NCBI RefSeq assembly: GCF_035918155.1
Contig: NZ_CP109327.1
Coordinates: 1,798,001 to 1,862,000, forward strand
Direction: 5' to 3'
Source: Streptomyces sp. NBC_01591
GTDB taxonomy: Bacteria; Actinomycetota; Actinomycetes; Streptomycetales; Streptomycetaceae
DNA: 64,000 nt
The notes below the pieces were generated by a model. That model was not told the origin of the DNA. It did no database searches and was given only the letters and a program-made list of their open reading frames with translations. Every line of letters starts with the position of its first letter. The first letter of the stretch is position 1. A program made the translations under genes and the position numbers. Positions 1 to 9,117 of the stretch are shown in pieces.

Positions 1-34
1 ACTCGGCGGGGGTGCGGGGCGGCGTCCTGGCCGG

Positions 35-1291
35 CTAGTCGGCGGGGAGCGGTGCGGCGCCCGTGCCGACCGCGACGACGTCGCCGATGACGATGACCGC
101 GGGGGGACGTACGTCCTCGGCGGCGGCCCGTTCGGCGACGGTCGCCAGGGTCGCGTCGACGCGGCGCTGGGATGCCGTGGTGCCTTCCTGGACCAGGGCG
201 ACCGGAGTGTCGGGGGACTTGCCGTGGGCGACGAGGGCCTTGGCGATGGCGCCGATCTTGTCGACGGCCATCAGCAGCACGAGGGTGCCGCGCAGCCGGG
301 CGAGCGCCGCCCAGTCGACCAGCGAGCGCTCGTCGTCGGGGGCGACATGACCGCTGACGACGGTGAACTCATGGGCGACCCCGCGGTGGGTGACGGGGAT
401 TCCGGCCGCGCCCGGTACGGAGATCGAGCTGGAGATGCCGGGGACGACGGTGCACGGGATACCTTCGGCGGCGAGCGCCTGCGCCTCCTCCATGCCCCGG
501 CCGAAGACGAACGGGTCGCCGCCCTTGAGCCGTACGACGGCCTTGCCCGCCTTGGCGTGCTCGATGAGCGCCTGGTTGATCGCCTCCTGCGCCATGAAGC
601 GGCCGTACGGGATCTTCGCCGCGTCGATCACCTCGACGTGCGGCGGCAGTTCGTCGAGCAGGTCGCGCGGGCCGAGCCGGTCGGCGATGACCACGTCGGC
701 CTCGGCGAGGAGGCGACGGCCGCGCACGGTGATCAGGTCGGGGTCGCCGGGACCGCCGCCGACCAGGGAGACACCGGGGGTGGGCCGGGTGCGGTGGTGC
801 GGGGCGGCGAGCGTGCCGTCGCGCAGTCCCTCGACGATGGCGTCGCGGACGGCGGCGGAGTGGCGCGGGTCGCGGCCCTGGGCGTCGGTGGAGAGGACGG
901 CGACGGTCACGCCCTCGCTGCGGCCGGTGGCCGGGGTCCAGGCGGTGGCCACGTCGGCGTTGTCGCTGCGCACGCACCAGGTACGGGTGCGCTCGGCCTC
1001 GGCGGACGCGGCGTCGTTCGCGGCGTCGTCGTCGGAGGCGATGAGCGCGTACCAGGTGTCGGCCAGGTCCCCGTCCTCGTACCGGCGGCGCTCCCAGCGG
1101 ATCTCACCGGCGTCGGCCATCGCCTCGACGGACGGGGTCGCGGACGGCGATACGAGGGTGATGTCGGCGCCTGCGGCGATGAGCGCGGGGAGGCGGCGCT
1201 GCGCGACCTGGCCGCCGCCTACGACGACGACGCGGCGCCCGCTCAGGCGCAGTCCGACGGGGTACGCGGGGTGATCGGCGTGCTCGGCCAT
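35..1291 (-). CDS. cysG: Siroheme synthase-type uroporphyrinogen-III C-methyltransferase
   Basis: This 418-residue cytoplasmic protein joins two tetrapyrrole enzymes. Residues about 10-160 form a Rossmann domain (VVVVGGGQVAQRR at 21-33) typical of NAD-dependent precorrin-2 dehydrogenase. Residues about 173-410 form the S-adenosylmethionine-dependent methyltransferase, with VGGGPGDPDLIT at 177-188 and LKGGDPFVFGRG at 255-266. It would methylate uroporphyrinogen III to precorrin-2 and possibly oxidise that to sirohydrochlorin, feeding siroheme and cobalamin. It lies downstream of bluB-cobT and cobL on the same strand. The linking ferrochelatase/dimerisation part looks short compared with E. coli CysG, so the chelatase step is uncertain. 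Streptomyces annotations often call this cobA. Confidence 0.9.
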   Translation of the reverse strand: MAEHADHPAYPVGLRLSGRRVVVVGGGQVAQRRLPALIAAGADITLVSPSATPSVEAMADAGEIRWERRRYEDGDLADTWYALIASDDDAANDAASAEAERTRTWCVRSDNADVATAWTPATGRSEGVTVAVLSTDAQGRDPRHSAAVRDAIVEGLRDGTLAAPHHRTRPTPGVSLVGGGPGDPDLITVRGRRLLAEADVVIADRLGPRDLLDELPPHVEVIDAAKIPYGRFMAQEAINQALIEHAKAGKAVVRLKGGDPFVFGRGMEEAQALAAEGIPCTVVPGISSSISVPGAAGIPVTHRGVAHEFTVVSGHVAPDDERSLVDWAALARLRGTLVLLMAVDKIGAIAKALVAHGKSPDTPVALVQEGTTASQRRVDATLATVAERAAAEDVRPPAVIVIGDVVAVGTGAAPLPAD

Positions 1292-1416
1292 GGCGGTGCG
1301 GACTCCTCGTGCAATGCGGGTGCGGGCCGCTGCGGCGGTGGAGCGGCTGTGACGTGCGGTTTTGTGGGGCGTGGGTCCACGATACGGGGTGCGCCGGGGG
1401 TGTGGCGGGCTGCGGT

Positions 1417-1476
1417 TTTCAAGCCCCTTTGGCGATTGAGGAGCGGGGGTCCGGGGGCAGGGCCCCCGAATCCCGG
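1417..1476. repeat. Streptomyces-type intergenic repeat with hairpin
   Basis: The 193-base gap between cysG and cobT holds a segment beginning TTTTCAAGCCCCTTTGGCG and followed by ATTGAGGAGCGGGGGTCCGG. It then runs into the inverted repeat GGGGGC-agg-GCCCCC at about 1454-1468. From memory, very similar words recur between genes in many Streptomyces chromosomes. The hairpin sits just after the cobT stop and may end its transcript. The family assignment is recollection, not a search. Confidence 0.5.
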
Positions 1477-1484
1477 GCTCCGGC

Positions 1485-4400
1485 CTACTTCTCCGTCACG
1501 CCTGCCGAGTCGAACGTCGCGACCTCGTGCATCGCGCGCGCCGCGCTCTGCACGATCGGGAGCGCCAGCAGCGCCCCGGTGCCTTCGCCGAGGCGGAGGT
1601 CGAGGTCGACCAGCGGGCGCAGGCCCAGCTTGTTGAGCGCGGCGACATGGCCGGGCTCGGCGCTGCGGTGGCCCGCGATGCAGGCGGCGAGGGCCTCGGG
1701 GGCGATCGCCCGGGCGACCAGGGCCGCGGCACCCGCGCTGACGCCGTCCAGGATGACCGGCGTACGGAGCGAGGCGCCGCCCAGCAGGAAGCCCGCCATC
1801 GCGGCGTGCTCCAGGCCGCCGACCGCGGCGAGTACACCGATCGGGTCGGCCGGGTCGGGCTGGTGGAGTTCGAGGGCCCGGCGGACCACGTCCACCTTGC
1901 GGGCGTGCATCTCGTCGTTGATGCCGGTGCCGCGACCGGTCACCTCGGCCGGGTCCATGCCCGTGTACACGCAGATCAACGCGGCCGACGCCGTGGTGTT
2001 GGCGATCCCCATCTCACCGGTGAGCAGGCCCTTGTTGCCTGCCGCGACCAGATCGCGGGCGGTCTCGATGCCGACCTCGATCGCCGCGAGCACCTCTTCG
2101 CGGGTGAGCGCGGGGCCGGTCGTGAAGTCGGCCGTTCCGGCGCGCACCTTGCGGGGCAGGAGGCCGGGCGTCGCGGGCAGTTCCATGGCCACGCCGACGT
2201 CGACCACGCACACCTCGGCGCCCACCTGGGCCGCGAAGGCGTTGCAGACCGCGCCGCCGCCGAGGAAGTTGGCGACCATCTGGCCGGTGACCTCCTGCGG
2301 CCAGGCCGTGACGCCCTGGGCGTGCACCCCGTGGTCGCCCGCGAAGATCGCGACGGCCGCGGGCTCCGGAATCGGCGGCGGGCACATCCGGGAGAGCCCG
2401 GACAGCTGTGCCGAGATGATCTCCAGCATGCCGAGCGCGCCGGCGGGCTTGGTCATCCGCTTCTGGCGTTCCCACGCCTCGCCGAGCGCCTTGGCATCCA
2501 GCGGACGGATGTTGGAGATGGTCTCCTGCAGCAGGTCGTGCGGCTCCTCGCCGGGCAGGGCACGGCGGCCGTAGGTCTCCTCGTGGACGACCCAGGACAG
2601 CGGGCGGCGCTTGGACCAGCCCGCCTGCATCAGCTCGGGCTCCTCGGGGAACTCGTCGACGTATCCGACGCACAGGTAGGCGACGACTTCGAGATGCTCG
2701 GGCAGACCCAGGGCCCGGACCATCTCGCGCTCGTCGAAGAAGCTGACCCAGCCGACGCCGAGTCCCTCGGCGCGCGCGGCGAGCCACAGGTTCTCGACGG
2801 CGAGCGCGGAGGAGTACGGGGCCATCTGCGGCTGGGTGTGCCGGCCGAGGGTGTGGCGGCCGCCGCGGGTGGGGTCGGCGGTGACGACGATGTTCACCGG
2901 GGTGTCGAGGATGGCCTCGATCTTCAGTTCCTTGAACTGCTTGGCCCGGCCCTTGGGCAGCGACTTGGCGTACGCGTCCCGCTGACGCTGTGCCAGTTCG
3001 TGCATGGAGCGACGGGTCTCCGCCGAGCGGATGACGACGAAGTCCCAGGGCTGCGAGTGGCCGACGCTGGGCGCCGTGTGCGCGGCTTCGAGGACCCGGA
3101 GCAGAACCTCGTGCGGGATGGGGTCGCTGCGGAAGCCGTTACGGACGTCGCGGCGCTCCCGCATGACGCGGAGCACCGCCTCGCGCTCGGCGTCGTCGTA
3201 GCCGGGGGCCGGCGGGCCGGCGGGAGCCGCGGCCTCGTCGGACTCGGACGCCTCGGACGCCTCGGGGGCCTCCGCTTCAGGGGCTTCCGGCTCCGGGGCC
3301 GGGGCCGCCTCGCCGGGCTCCTGCGTCCGGGCTTCGGGCTGTACGGATTCCACGTGCCCGGCCTCCGTGGTCTCCGTGGCCTCCTTGGTCTCCGTCGCCG
3401 CCGCTGCGGGCTCTGCGGGAGCGACGGCTTCCACGATGTCCGCGGGGGCCGTGATGTCCGGGGTCTCGATGACCTCCGGGCCCTGTTCGGGCTCCGGCTC
3501 GGGCACCGTCAGGACCTCGGCCTCGGCCTCGGGCGCGGGCGCGGGGACGGGAGTGGATACGGAAGCAGGAACCGGCTCGGGTGCTTCGGCGGGCGCGACG
3601 TCCGTCACGGGCTCGACGACCTCGGCGTTCGCTGTGGGCTCGACCGGCTCAACAGGCACGACCGGCTCAGCGTTCACGGCGGGCCCGGAAGGCTCGACGA
3701 CTCCCCCGGCCACCACGGGCTCCACGGCCTCTGCGGCGTCCGGCTGGGAGGTCTGTGCGGGCTCCACGGCGATCGCCACGGGCTCAGCCACGGGCTCGGG
3801 CTCAGCCACGGGCGCGACCTCGGCCTCGGCTGCGGGCTCCGCCTCGACGGTCTGCTCGACCACGGGTGTCGGAGCCAGGTGCGGAGTTGTCGGCACCGAA
3901 CCCTCCACGGGCACGAACTGGCCCATGGGAACGGCTTCCGCGGTGTCCTGCGGAGCGATCGCTTCGGCGGGCGCCCCGGCATCGACGGGAACTTCGGCCG
4001 GAGCCTCGACCGCTGCCGCGACCTCGGCCTCGGCGTGGATCCCGGCGGGCGTCCCGACCGCGGCCGGTACCGGCTCGGCGGCGGGAGCGACCACGGCCTC
4101 CGGCACCACGACCGTAGCCGCCTGAACCGGCTGCGCCGCCGGTACCGGCTCGGCGACGGGCTCGGCGACCGGCTCAGGAACGCCCGATTCTGCTGCCACC
4201 GGTGCGGCCTCCGGCTGCGGCGCCGGGGCCTGGGCCGCCCACGGGCTGCCGCCCTGCGGCAGGATCTCGCCGAGCTGCGGGCCCGGCAGTGCGGACGCGT
4301 CGTCACCCGGCATCTCGAAGTACTCCGGGCCGGTGGTCGGCGGCCCGGCATGCCTGGCGGGGACCTGGGTCCGGGCCTGCGCCTGGGGCGCGCCCGCGGG

Positions 4401-5036
4401 TCCGCGGTCGGCGAGCGAACGCACCACTCCGCCGGTCGGCGTCCCGCCGTAGGACGGCGTGCCGTCGGCCGCGACCGGGCCGCGGTGCAGCGGTCGGCGC
4501 ACCGGCGTCTGGGGCTGGCCCTGGGCCTGGGCCGCCGGAGCGGGTGCCGGGGTGGGCGACGGAATGCGTACGCCCGTCAGGTCGACCGAACCGGAGTCGC
4601 GGCCACCGGACTCGTGCGTCCCCTGGCCGGTCCCGGGCAGCGGCTCCGCCACCGCCTGCTGAGCGGCGTACGCGTCCACGGTCTGTACCTCGACGGGCTC
4701 CTCTACCTGGACCTGGACGGGGCCCTGGGGCTGCGCGGGGGCCTCGCCGGCCGACTGGGCATAGGGCTGTGCCACGGGCTGCGCCTGGTAGGCACCCTGT
4801 CCGGGCAGCGGCGCCTGAGCGACGGCGCCCTCGGGGTACTGGCCGGGGGCCGGAACGGCCTGCGGGTCACTCCAGGCACCCTGGGGGCTCGGCATCAGGA
4901 GGAGGTCGTCGTCCTCGGAGACATGCTCGGAGGGAGCGAGGTAGGTGTAGGCATCCGGGGCGGCGATGCCCGGCTGCTCCACCGTGCCTGCGTTCTCCGG
5001 CAGTCCCTCACCCGGGATCTGGCCGGTGTCACTCAT
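1485..5036 (-). CDS. cobT: BluB-CobT fusion: DMB synthase / nicotinate-nucleotide-DMB phosphoribosyltransferase
   Basis: An 1183-residue protein with three parts. Residues 1 to about 610 are a low-complexity Pro/Ala/Glu/Val tail without a recognisable fold. Residues about 612-830 are a nitroreductase-fold BluB-like domain (RRDVRNGFRSDP near its start), which in the family converts FMNH2 and oxygen to 5,6-dimethylbenzimidazole (DMB). Residues about 838-1183 are CobT, ending with the GEGTGALLALPIV motif that carries the catalytic glutamate; CobT activates DMB to alpha-ribazole phosphate. Linking synthesis and activation of the lower ligand fits lower-loop assembly of cobalamin. The start has a GAGGGG site about 7 bases upstream. 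CobT alone is usually about 350 residues, so the tail is the oddity. Confidence 0.9.
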   Translation of the reverse strand: MSDTGQIPGEGLPENAGTVEQPGIAAPDAYTYLAPSEHVSEDDDLLLMPSPQGAWSDPQAVPAPGQYPEGAVAQAPLPGQGAYQAQPVAQPYAQSAGEAPAQPQGPVQVQVEEPVEVQTVDAYAAQQAVAEPLPGTGQGTHESGGRDSGSVDLTGVRIPSPTPAPAPAAQAQGQPQTPVRRPLHRGPVAADGTPSYGGTPTGGVVRSLADRGPAGAPQAQARTQVPARHAGPPTTGPEYFEMPGDDASALPGPQLGEILPQGGSPWAAQAPAPQPEAAPVAAESGVPEPVAEPVAEPVPAAQPVQAATVVVPEAVVAPAAEPVPAAVGTPAGIHAEAEVAAAVEAPAEVPVDAGAPAEAIAPQDTAEAVPMGQFVPVEGSVPTTPHLAPTPVVEQTVEAEPAAEAEVAPVAEPEPVAEPVAIAVEPAQTSQPDAAEAVEPVVAGGVVEPSGPAVNAEPVVPVEPVEPTANAEVVEPVTDVAPAEAPEPVPASVSTPVPAPAPEAEAEVLTVPEPEPEQGPEVIETPDITAPADIVEAVAPAEPAAAATETKEATETTEAGHVESVQPEARTQEPGEAAPAPEPEAPEAEAPEASEASESDEAAAPAGPPAPGYDDAEREAVLRVMRERRDVRNGFRSDPIPHEVLLRVLEAAHTAPSVGHSQPWDFVVIRSAETRRSMHELAQRQRDAYAKSLPKGRAKQFKELKIEAILDTPVNIVVTADPTRGGRHTLGRHTQPQMAPYSSALAVENLWLAARAEGLGVGWVSFFDEREMVRALGLPEHLEVVAYLCVGYVDEFPEEPELMQAGWSKRRPLSWVVHEETYGRRALPGEEPHDLLQETISNIRPLDAKALGEAWERQKRMTKPAGALGMLEIISAQLSGLSRMCPPPIPEPAAVAIFAGDHGVHAQGVTAWPQEVTGQMVANFLGGGAVCNAFAAQVGAEVCVVDVGVAMELPATPGLLPRKVRAGTADFTTGPALTREEVLAAIEVGIETARDLVAAGNKGLLTGEMGIANTTASAALICVYTGMDPAEVTGRGTGINDEMHARKVDVVRRALELHQPDPADPIGVLAAVGGLEHAAMAGFLLGGASLRTPVILDGVSAGAAALVARAIAPEALAACIAGHRSAEPGHVAALNKLGLRPLVDLDLRLGEGTGALLALPIVQSAARAMHEVATFDSAGVTEK

Positions 5037-5369
5037 GCGTACCCCTCGCCCATCGTCAGTGCTCCTTCGGCCCTTCGCCCGGGACGCCCGAACACGGCAC
5101 GCCGGTGCTCGTCAACAAGAACGAGCGGGCACGCCGCGCGGCACGAATCGGTCGCGGGCATACTGCATTCTCGCGGCCGTTCGCCGCCGCGGCAGCTCAT
5201 TTCGCCACGGCCCGCTGTGGACTGCGCCACGTCGCGCGTCCCCCGGTTCTGCCGTACCACAACGGGGGCCAAAACGGTCCCCTTTTCCGGACATTGACGA
5301 ACGAAGCGACGAACGTCCGGGCGCGGTGCAACGATCGGCCAGCCTACCTCCCGCTGTACGCCGACCGGG
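5037..5369. other. Upstream region of cobT, no gene seen
   Basis: These 333 bases separate cobL from cobT. They hold the ribosome binding site and presumably the promoter of cobT on the minus strand. A small inverted repeat GCTCGT-N8-ACGAGC lies at 5108-5127 (approximate). I looked for the conserved B12-box of a cobalamin riboswitch on both strands and did not find it. An open frame crossing here into cobL is a shadow. Confidence 0.4.
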
Positions 5370-6608
5370 TCACGGGGCGAGGTCGGAACGCAGCGCCGAG
5401 AGGAGAAACACGACCGAGCGTTCGCGCTCCGACCATGCGGCCGTGTCGAGTTCGACGGACTGGAGGAGCGAGCACCGGACGGTGTACCCGTTCCCGCCCA
5501 GGGCGGCGCCGAGCGCCTCGGCCTCGTCCCGCGTCGACGCATGGGTCACGATGCGCTCCGGCCGCCGTTCGGTGACGGCGGTGACGACAGGGACTCCGCC
5601 GCCGCCGATCCGTACGACGTCGGGTTCCGGCAGTCGTTCCAGCACATGGGGGGCCCGGCCCTCGACGACCTGGAGTTGGACTCCGAACGCCCGCGCCGCC
5701 GCCGCGGTACGGGCGCAGGCAACCGGGTCGCTGTCGACCGCCAGGACCGCCGCCCCGAAGCGGGCGGCCTCCACGGCCAGGGCCCCGCTGCCGGAGCCGA
5801 TGTCCCAGAGGAGGTCGCCGGTCCGGGGGCCCAGGCGGGCCAGTTGGGCGGCGCGCAGCCCCGGGGACTCGCCTTCGCCGCTCTCCGCGCCGGTCTCGGT
5901 GGCACCGCCCGCGTATGCCTCCGTGGGCAGTGCCCAGCCGCGCACGCCACCGGGGTAGGAGGGGCGGCGGCCGGCGATCCAGGCGCCGGTGGCCTGTGGT
6001 TCGGGTCCGCCGCCGATGACGATGACCACGTTGGGATCGCGCCAGACGTGGTCGGCGGCCTTGTCGGAGGTGACGACGGTGACCTGTTCGCGGGCGGTGC
6101 CGAGTTCCTCGCAGATGACGAAGGTGCGGTGGACGCCTTCGAGGAGCAGGGCGAGTTCGGCGGGGCCCGCGCCGGGCGAGGTGAGAACGGCGACCTTGTG
6201 GTGGGCGCGGCAGACGTTGACGGCGCGGCGCAGGGTGCGGGGGTGGGCGACGACCGTCCGGGCGTCCTCCCACGGCATTCCCGCGCGGGCGAACGCGGCG
6301 GCGACGGAGGAAACGGCCGGGACGACCTCGACCTCCAGTCCGTGTTCTGGTGCGCGGAGGTTGCGTACGACGCCGAAGAAGCCGGGGTCGCCGTCGGCGA
6401 GGACCACGGCGCTGCCGCGGTGGCCGGCGATCCGACGGGCGGCCAGGTCGATGGAGCCCAGGCGGATGCGTTCGGCGTTCGCCGGGACTTCGGGAAGTGC
6501 GAGGTGGTGGGCGGCTCCGGCGACGAGCGTGGCGGCCGAGAGGGCAGCCGTGGCCGCTCCGGTCAGTGGCGAGCCGTCCCAGCCGATCACGGTGACCCGA
6601 TCGGCCAT
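5370..6608 (-). CDS. cobL: Precorrin-6Y C5,15-methyltransferase (decarboxylating)
   Basis: A 412-residue two-domain enzyme of aerobic cobalamin synthesis. Residues about 1-205 form the CbiE-like methyltransferase (VTVIGWDGSPL near the start; VVLADGDPGFFGVVR near 70-84). Residues about 225-405 form the CbiT-like class I methyltransferase with the SAM loop LLWDIGSGSGALAVEAAR. Together they methylate C5 and C15 of precorrin-6Y and remove the C12 acetate carboxyl. Length and domain order match CobL. An AGGAG lies 11 bases before the ATG. It is the first of three tetrapyrrole genes on this strand, but 333 bases separate it from cobT, so a separate promoter is likely. Confidence 0.9.
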   Translation of the reverse strand: MADRVTVIGWDGSPLTGAATAALSAATLVAGAAHHLALPEVPANAERIRLGSIDLAARRIAGHRGSAVVLADGDPGFFGVVRNLRAPEHGLEVEVVPAVSSVAAAFARAGMPWEDARTVVAHPRTLRRAVNVCRAHHKVAVLTSPGAGPAELALLLEGVHRTFVICEELGTAREQVTVVTSDKAADHVWRDPNVVIVIGGGPEPQATGAWIAGRRPSYPGGVRGWALPTEAYAGGATETGAESGEGESPGLRAAQLARLGPRTGDLLWDIGSGSGALAVEAARFGAAVLAVDSDPVACARTAAAARAFGVQLQVVEGRAPHVLERLPEPDVVRIGGGGVPVVTAVTERRPERIVTHASTRDEAEALGAALGGNGYTVRCSLLQSVELDTAAWSERERSVVFLLSALRSDLAP

Positions 6609-6715
6609 CTGTCGTCAGTCTCCTGGAGTCGTCGCAGGTGGGGATGTTGGTGAGGGGTGAGCAGGGTGAGAGTACCCGGTCCGTACCAACAGGGTGTCAG
6701 GGCCCCTTCGAGGGG

Positions 6716-7363
6716 TCAGTTCCAGTCGTTGTAGGCGCCGTAGCCGCCCGCGTCGGCGAGCTGCTCGGCAACACCTTCGAGGTCCTCGGGAAGCAGGCCC
6801 CAGACGATCAGGTCGGTCCTGATGTCGGTCCAGCCTCCGTCCGTGCCGTTCTCGGTCCGGGTCCGCGCTATCCGGGCGTTGCGCAGGACTCCCTCGCTGA
6901 TGCAGCCGAGCTTCTGGGCGACCTGCTGAGAGGCGGTGTTGTCGGCGGCGGTGCGCAGTTCGATGCGCTCGAAGCCCTGGTCGCGGAAGAGCCACTGGGC
7001 CACTGCCAGCACGGACTCGGTGGCGTATCCCTCGCCGCGGGCCCAGGGGGCGGTGATGTAGGCGGCCTCGGTGGCGCGGGTGCGCCAGTCGGTGTTGCGG
7101 AGCCGGACCGAGCCGACGAGCCGCTGGGTGAGGAATTCGGTGACGGCGAGGACGATGCCGTCACCGGTGGTGCGCTGGGCGGGTGCGATCCTGCGGATCC
7201 AGCGTTCGGCGTCGACCTGGGTGTAGGGGTGCGGGGCTTCGGTCCAGGCGATGACGAGTTCGTCGTTCATCATCTCGATGTACGCGGGGACGTCCGCCAT
7301 GTCGAAGGGGCGCAGCACCAACCGATCCGTGCTGATGGAGATGTCCGGAAAGGTGGAAGTCAT
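6716..7363 (-). CDS. RimJ/RimL-type GNAT N-acetyltransferase
   Basis: A 215-residue GNAT-fold protein. It opens with the typical RimJ/RimL phrase STDRLVLRPF and has the acetyl-CoA loop region APWARGEGYATES and the late motif NTASQQVAQKLG. The substrate cannot be read from sequence; relatives acetylate ribosomal proteins, amino acids or antibiotics. The frame is open further upstream, but I place the start at the ATG at 7363 because GGAG lies 7 bases before it and the domain begins directly after. It stands alone between cobL and the metNIQ terminator. Confidence 0.8.
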   Translation of the reverse strand: MTSTFPDISISTDRLVLRPFDMADVPAYIEMMNDELVIAWTEAPHPYTQVDAERWIRRIAPAQRTTGDGIVLAVTEFLTQRLVGSVRLRNTDWRTRATEAAYITAPWARGEGYATESVLAVAQWLFRDQGFERIELRTAADNTASQQVAQKLGCISEGVLRNARIARTRTENGTDGGWTDIRTDLIVWGLLPEDLEGVAEQLADAGGYGAYNDWN

Positions 7364-7444
7364 GCGCAGCTCCATGCCGAAGACCGTTAAAGGCACAGCA
7401 TGCAGCATCGGGCCGGTGCTGTGCATGGGCGGGTCCGCACGGCG

Positions 7445-7480
7445 GAGCCCCGCGCCCCCTCGGTGGGGTGCGCGGGGCTC
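7445..7480 (-). terminator. Terminator of metNIQ
   Basis: GAGCCCCGCG at 7445-7454 pairs with CGCGGGGCTC at 7471-7480, and CCCC/GGGG extends the stem inward. The hairpin begins 24 bases after the metQ stop. No T-run follows, as is usual in Streptomyces. Confidence 0.7.
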
Positions 7481-7503
7481 GTCGGACAAATGCCGTGCGG
7501 GTG

Positions 7504-8370
7504 TCAGGACTTGGCGGCGGTGCCGAAGGCCGGGACGATGGAGCCCTGGTAGGTGTCCTCGATGAACTTCTTGACCTCGTCGGAGTGCAGGAGCTCCACG
7601 AGCTTCTGGACGCGGGCGTCCTTCTCGTTGCCCTCCTTCACCGCGATGATGTTGGCGTAGGGGTTGCCGTCGGCCTTTTCGAGCACCAGGGAGTCCTTGG
7701 CGGGCTTCAGGTCGGCCTCGATCGCGTAGTTGCCGTTGATGACGGCGGCGTCGACGTCGTTCAGGGCGCGGGGCACGGTGGCGGCCTCCAGTTCCTTGAA
7801 CTCCAGGCCCTTCTTGTCGGTGATGTCGCTCAGCTTGGCGCCGGTGCCGACGCCGTCCTTGAGGGTGATGAGGCCGTTCTCGGCGAGGAGCTGGAGGGCG
7901 CGGCCCTCGTTGGTGGTGTCGTTGGGGACGGCGACGGTCTGGCCGGCCTTGATGTCCTTCAGGTCCTTGACCTTCTTGGAGTACAGGCCGAGGGGCTCCA
8001 GGTGGACGGTGCCGACCGAGACGAGGTGGGTGTTCTTCTTCTTGTTGAAGTCGTCGAGGTACGGCTGGTGCTGGAAGAAGTTGGCGTCGACCTGGCCGGT
8101 CTCGGTGGCGGTGTTCGGCAGGACGTAGTCCGTGAACTCCTTGACCTCCAGCTTGAGGCCCGCCTTCTCGGCAAGGTTCTTCTTGACGAAGTCCAGGATG
8201 TCGGCGTGCGGCGTCGGGGACGCGGCGACGACGAGCGCCTTGGAGGTGTCGGCCTTGGCACCGGTCTCGCTCTTGGCGCCCGGGTCGGACGACGTGCCGC
8301 AGGCGGTGAGGCCGAAGGCGAGGGCGGCGGTGGCGGCGGCAGCTGCGGTGATCTTGATGTTCTTACGCAC
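7504..8370 (-). CDS. metQ: Methionine ABC transporter substrate-binding lipoprotein
   Basis: A 288-residue NlpA/MetQ-family receptor. The N-terminus has a Sec signal with lipobox LTAC (Cys at about 24), so the mature protein is lipid-anchored outside the membrane. The body has family phrases such as VVAASPTPHADILDFVKK, FFQHQPYLDDFNK and VPNDTTNEGRALQLL, and ends with DTYQGSIVPAF. It should bind methionine (D or L) and deliver it to MetI. The start is a GTG with AGAGG about 10 bases upstream. It is the last gene of metN-metI-metQ, 75 bases after metI. Confidence 0.92.
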   Translation of the reverse strand: MRKNIKITAAAAATAALAFGLTACGTSSDPGAKSETGAKADTSKALVVAASPTPHADILDFVKKNLAEKAGLKLEVKEFTDYVLPNTATETGQVDANFFQHQPYLDDFNKKKNTHLVSVGTVHLEPLGLYSKKVKDLKDIKAGQTVAVPNDTTNEGRALQLLAENGLITLKDGVGTGAKLSDITDKKGLEFKELEAATVPRALNDVDAAVINGNYAIEADLKPAKDSLVLEKADGNPYANIIAVKEGNEKDARVQKLVELLHSDEVKKFIEDTYQGSIVPAFGTAAKS

Positions 8371-8445
8371 GAAAAGTGCCTCTTTCTGGTGGTGATGGTG
8401 GTGCGCCCGGACAAGGAGTTCGGGCTTGTGAGCGGAGAGGAAGTC

Positions 8446-9117
8446 TCAGGAGGCGGTGCGGCCCCGGCGGGCCAGCAGGCGTACGGCTCCGTCGCCGATC
8501 AGCTGGATCACGGTCACGATGACGATCAGCAGCGCGACGGTGATGAGCATGAACTGGTTGTCGAAGCGCTGGAATCCGTAGGTGACGGCCTTGGAGCCGA
8601 GCCCTTCGCCGCCGACCGCGCCGGCCATCGCGGAGTAGCCGATGAGCACGATGACGGTGGTGGTGACGCCCGAGATCAGCGAGGGCAGCGCCTGCGGCAG
8701 GAGGACCTTGCGGACGATCGTCGGGATGGATCCGCCCATCGACTGGACGGCCTCGACGAGCCCGTGATCGACCTCGCGGACGGCGGTCTCGACGAGCCGG
8801 GCGAAGAACGGGATGGCGCCGACGGAGAGCGGCACGATCATCGCGGACGGGCCGATGAAGGTGCCGACGACCCAGGTGGTGAAGGGGATCAGGGCGATCA
8901 GCAGGATGATGAACGGCAGCGAGCGGCCGATGTTCACGATCACGCCGATGACCTTGTTCACCGGGGTGTTCTGGAGCAGTCCGCCCTTGTCGGTGAGGAC
9001 CAGCAGGACGCCGAGCGGCAGTCCCACGAGCACGGTGACGACCGTGGACCAGAGCACCATGTAGAGGGTGTCGATGGTCCCCTGGGTGAGCAGCGGCTGC
9101 ATTTCGGACCAGGTCAC
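8446..9117 (-). CDS. metI: Methionine ABC transporter permease
   Basis: A 223-residue inner-membrane permease with about five to six hydrophobic segments. The binding-protein-dependent transport loop is visible as SMGGSIPTIVRKVLLPQALP near residues 130-149, the site where the MetN ATPase docks. Length matches MetI. The GTG start overlaps the metN stop by four bases (GTGA), indicating translational coupling. Confidence 0.92.
   Translation of the reverse strand: MTWSEMQPLLTQGTIDTLYMVLWSTVVTVLVGLPLGVLLVLTDKGGLLQNTPVNKVIGVIVNIGRSLPFIILLIALIPFTTWVVGTFIGPSAMIVPLSVGAIPFFARLVETAVREVDHGLVEAVQSMGGSIPTIVRKVLLPQALPSLISGVTTTVIVLIGYSAMAGAVGGEGLGSKAVTYGFQRFDNQFMLITVALLIVIVTVIQLIGDGAVRLLARRGRTAS

Noticed and set aside
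1527..5297. A very long plus-strand open frame opposite bluB-cobT
   Set aside because: It is the antisense of an Ala/Pro/Glu-rich, GC-biased gene; composition is Gly/Arg/Leu-rich with no domain, and the minus-strand product has two clear enzyme domains.
5037..5369. Cobalamin riboswitch before cobT
   Set aside because: I could not find the conserved B12-box or core on either strand.
5033..5542. A 169-codon minus-strand frame overlapping cobT's start and the end of cobL
   Set aside because: Its overlap with the cobT start by four bases looks like coupling, but the residues are Arg/Pro/Ser-rich with no family resemblance and it runs out of frame through cobL.
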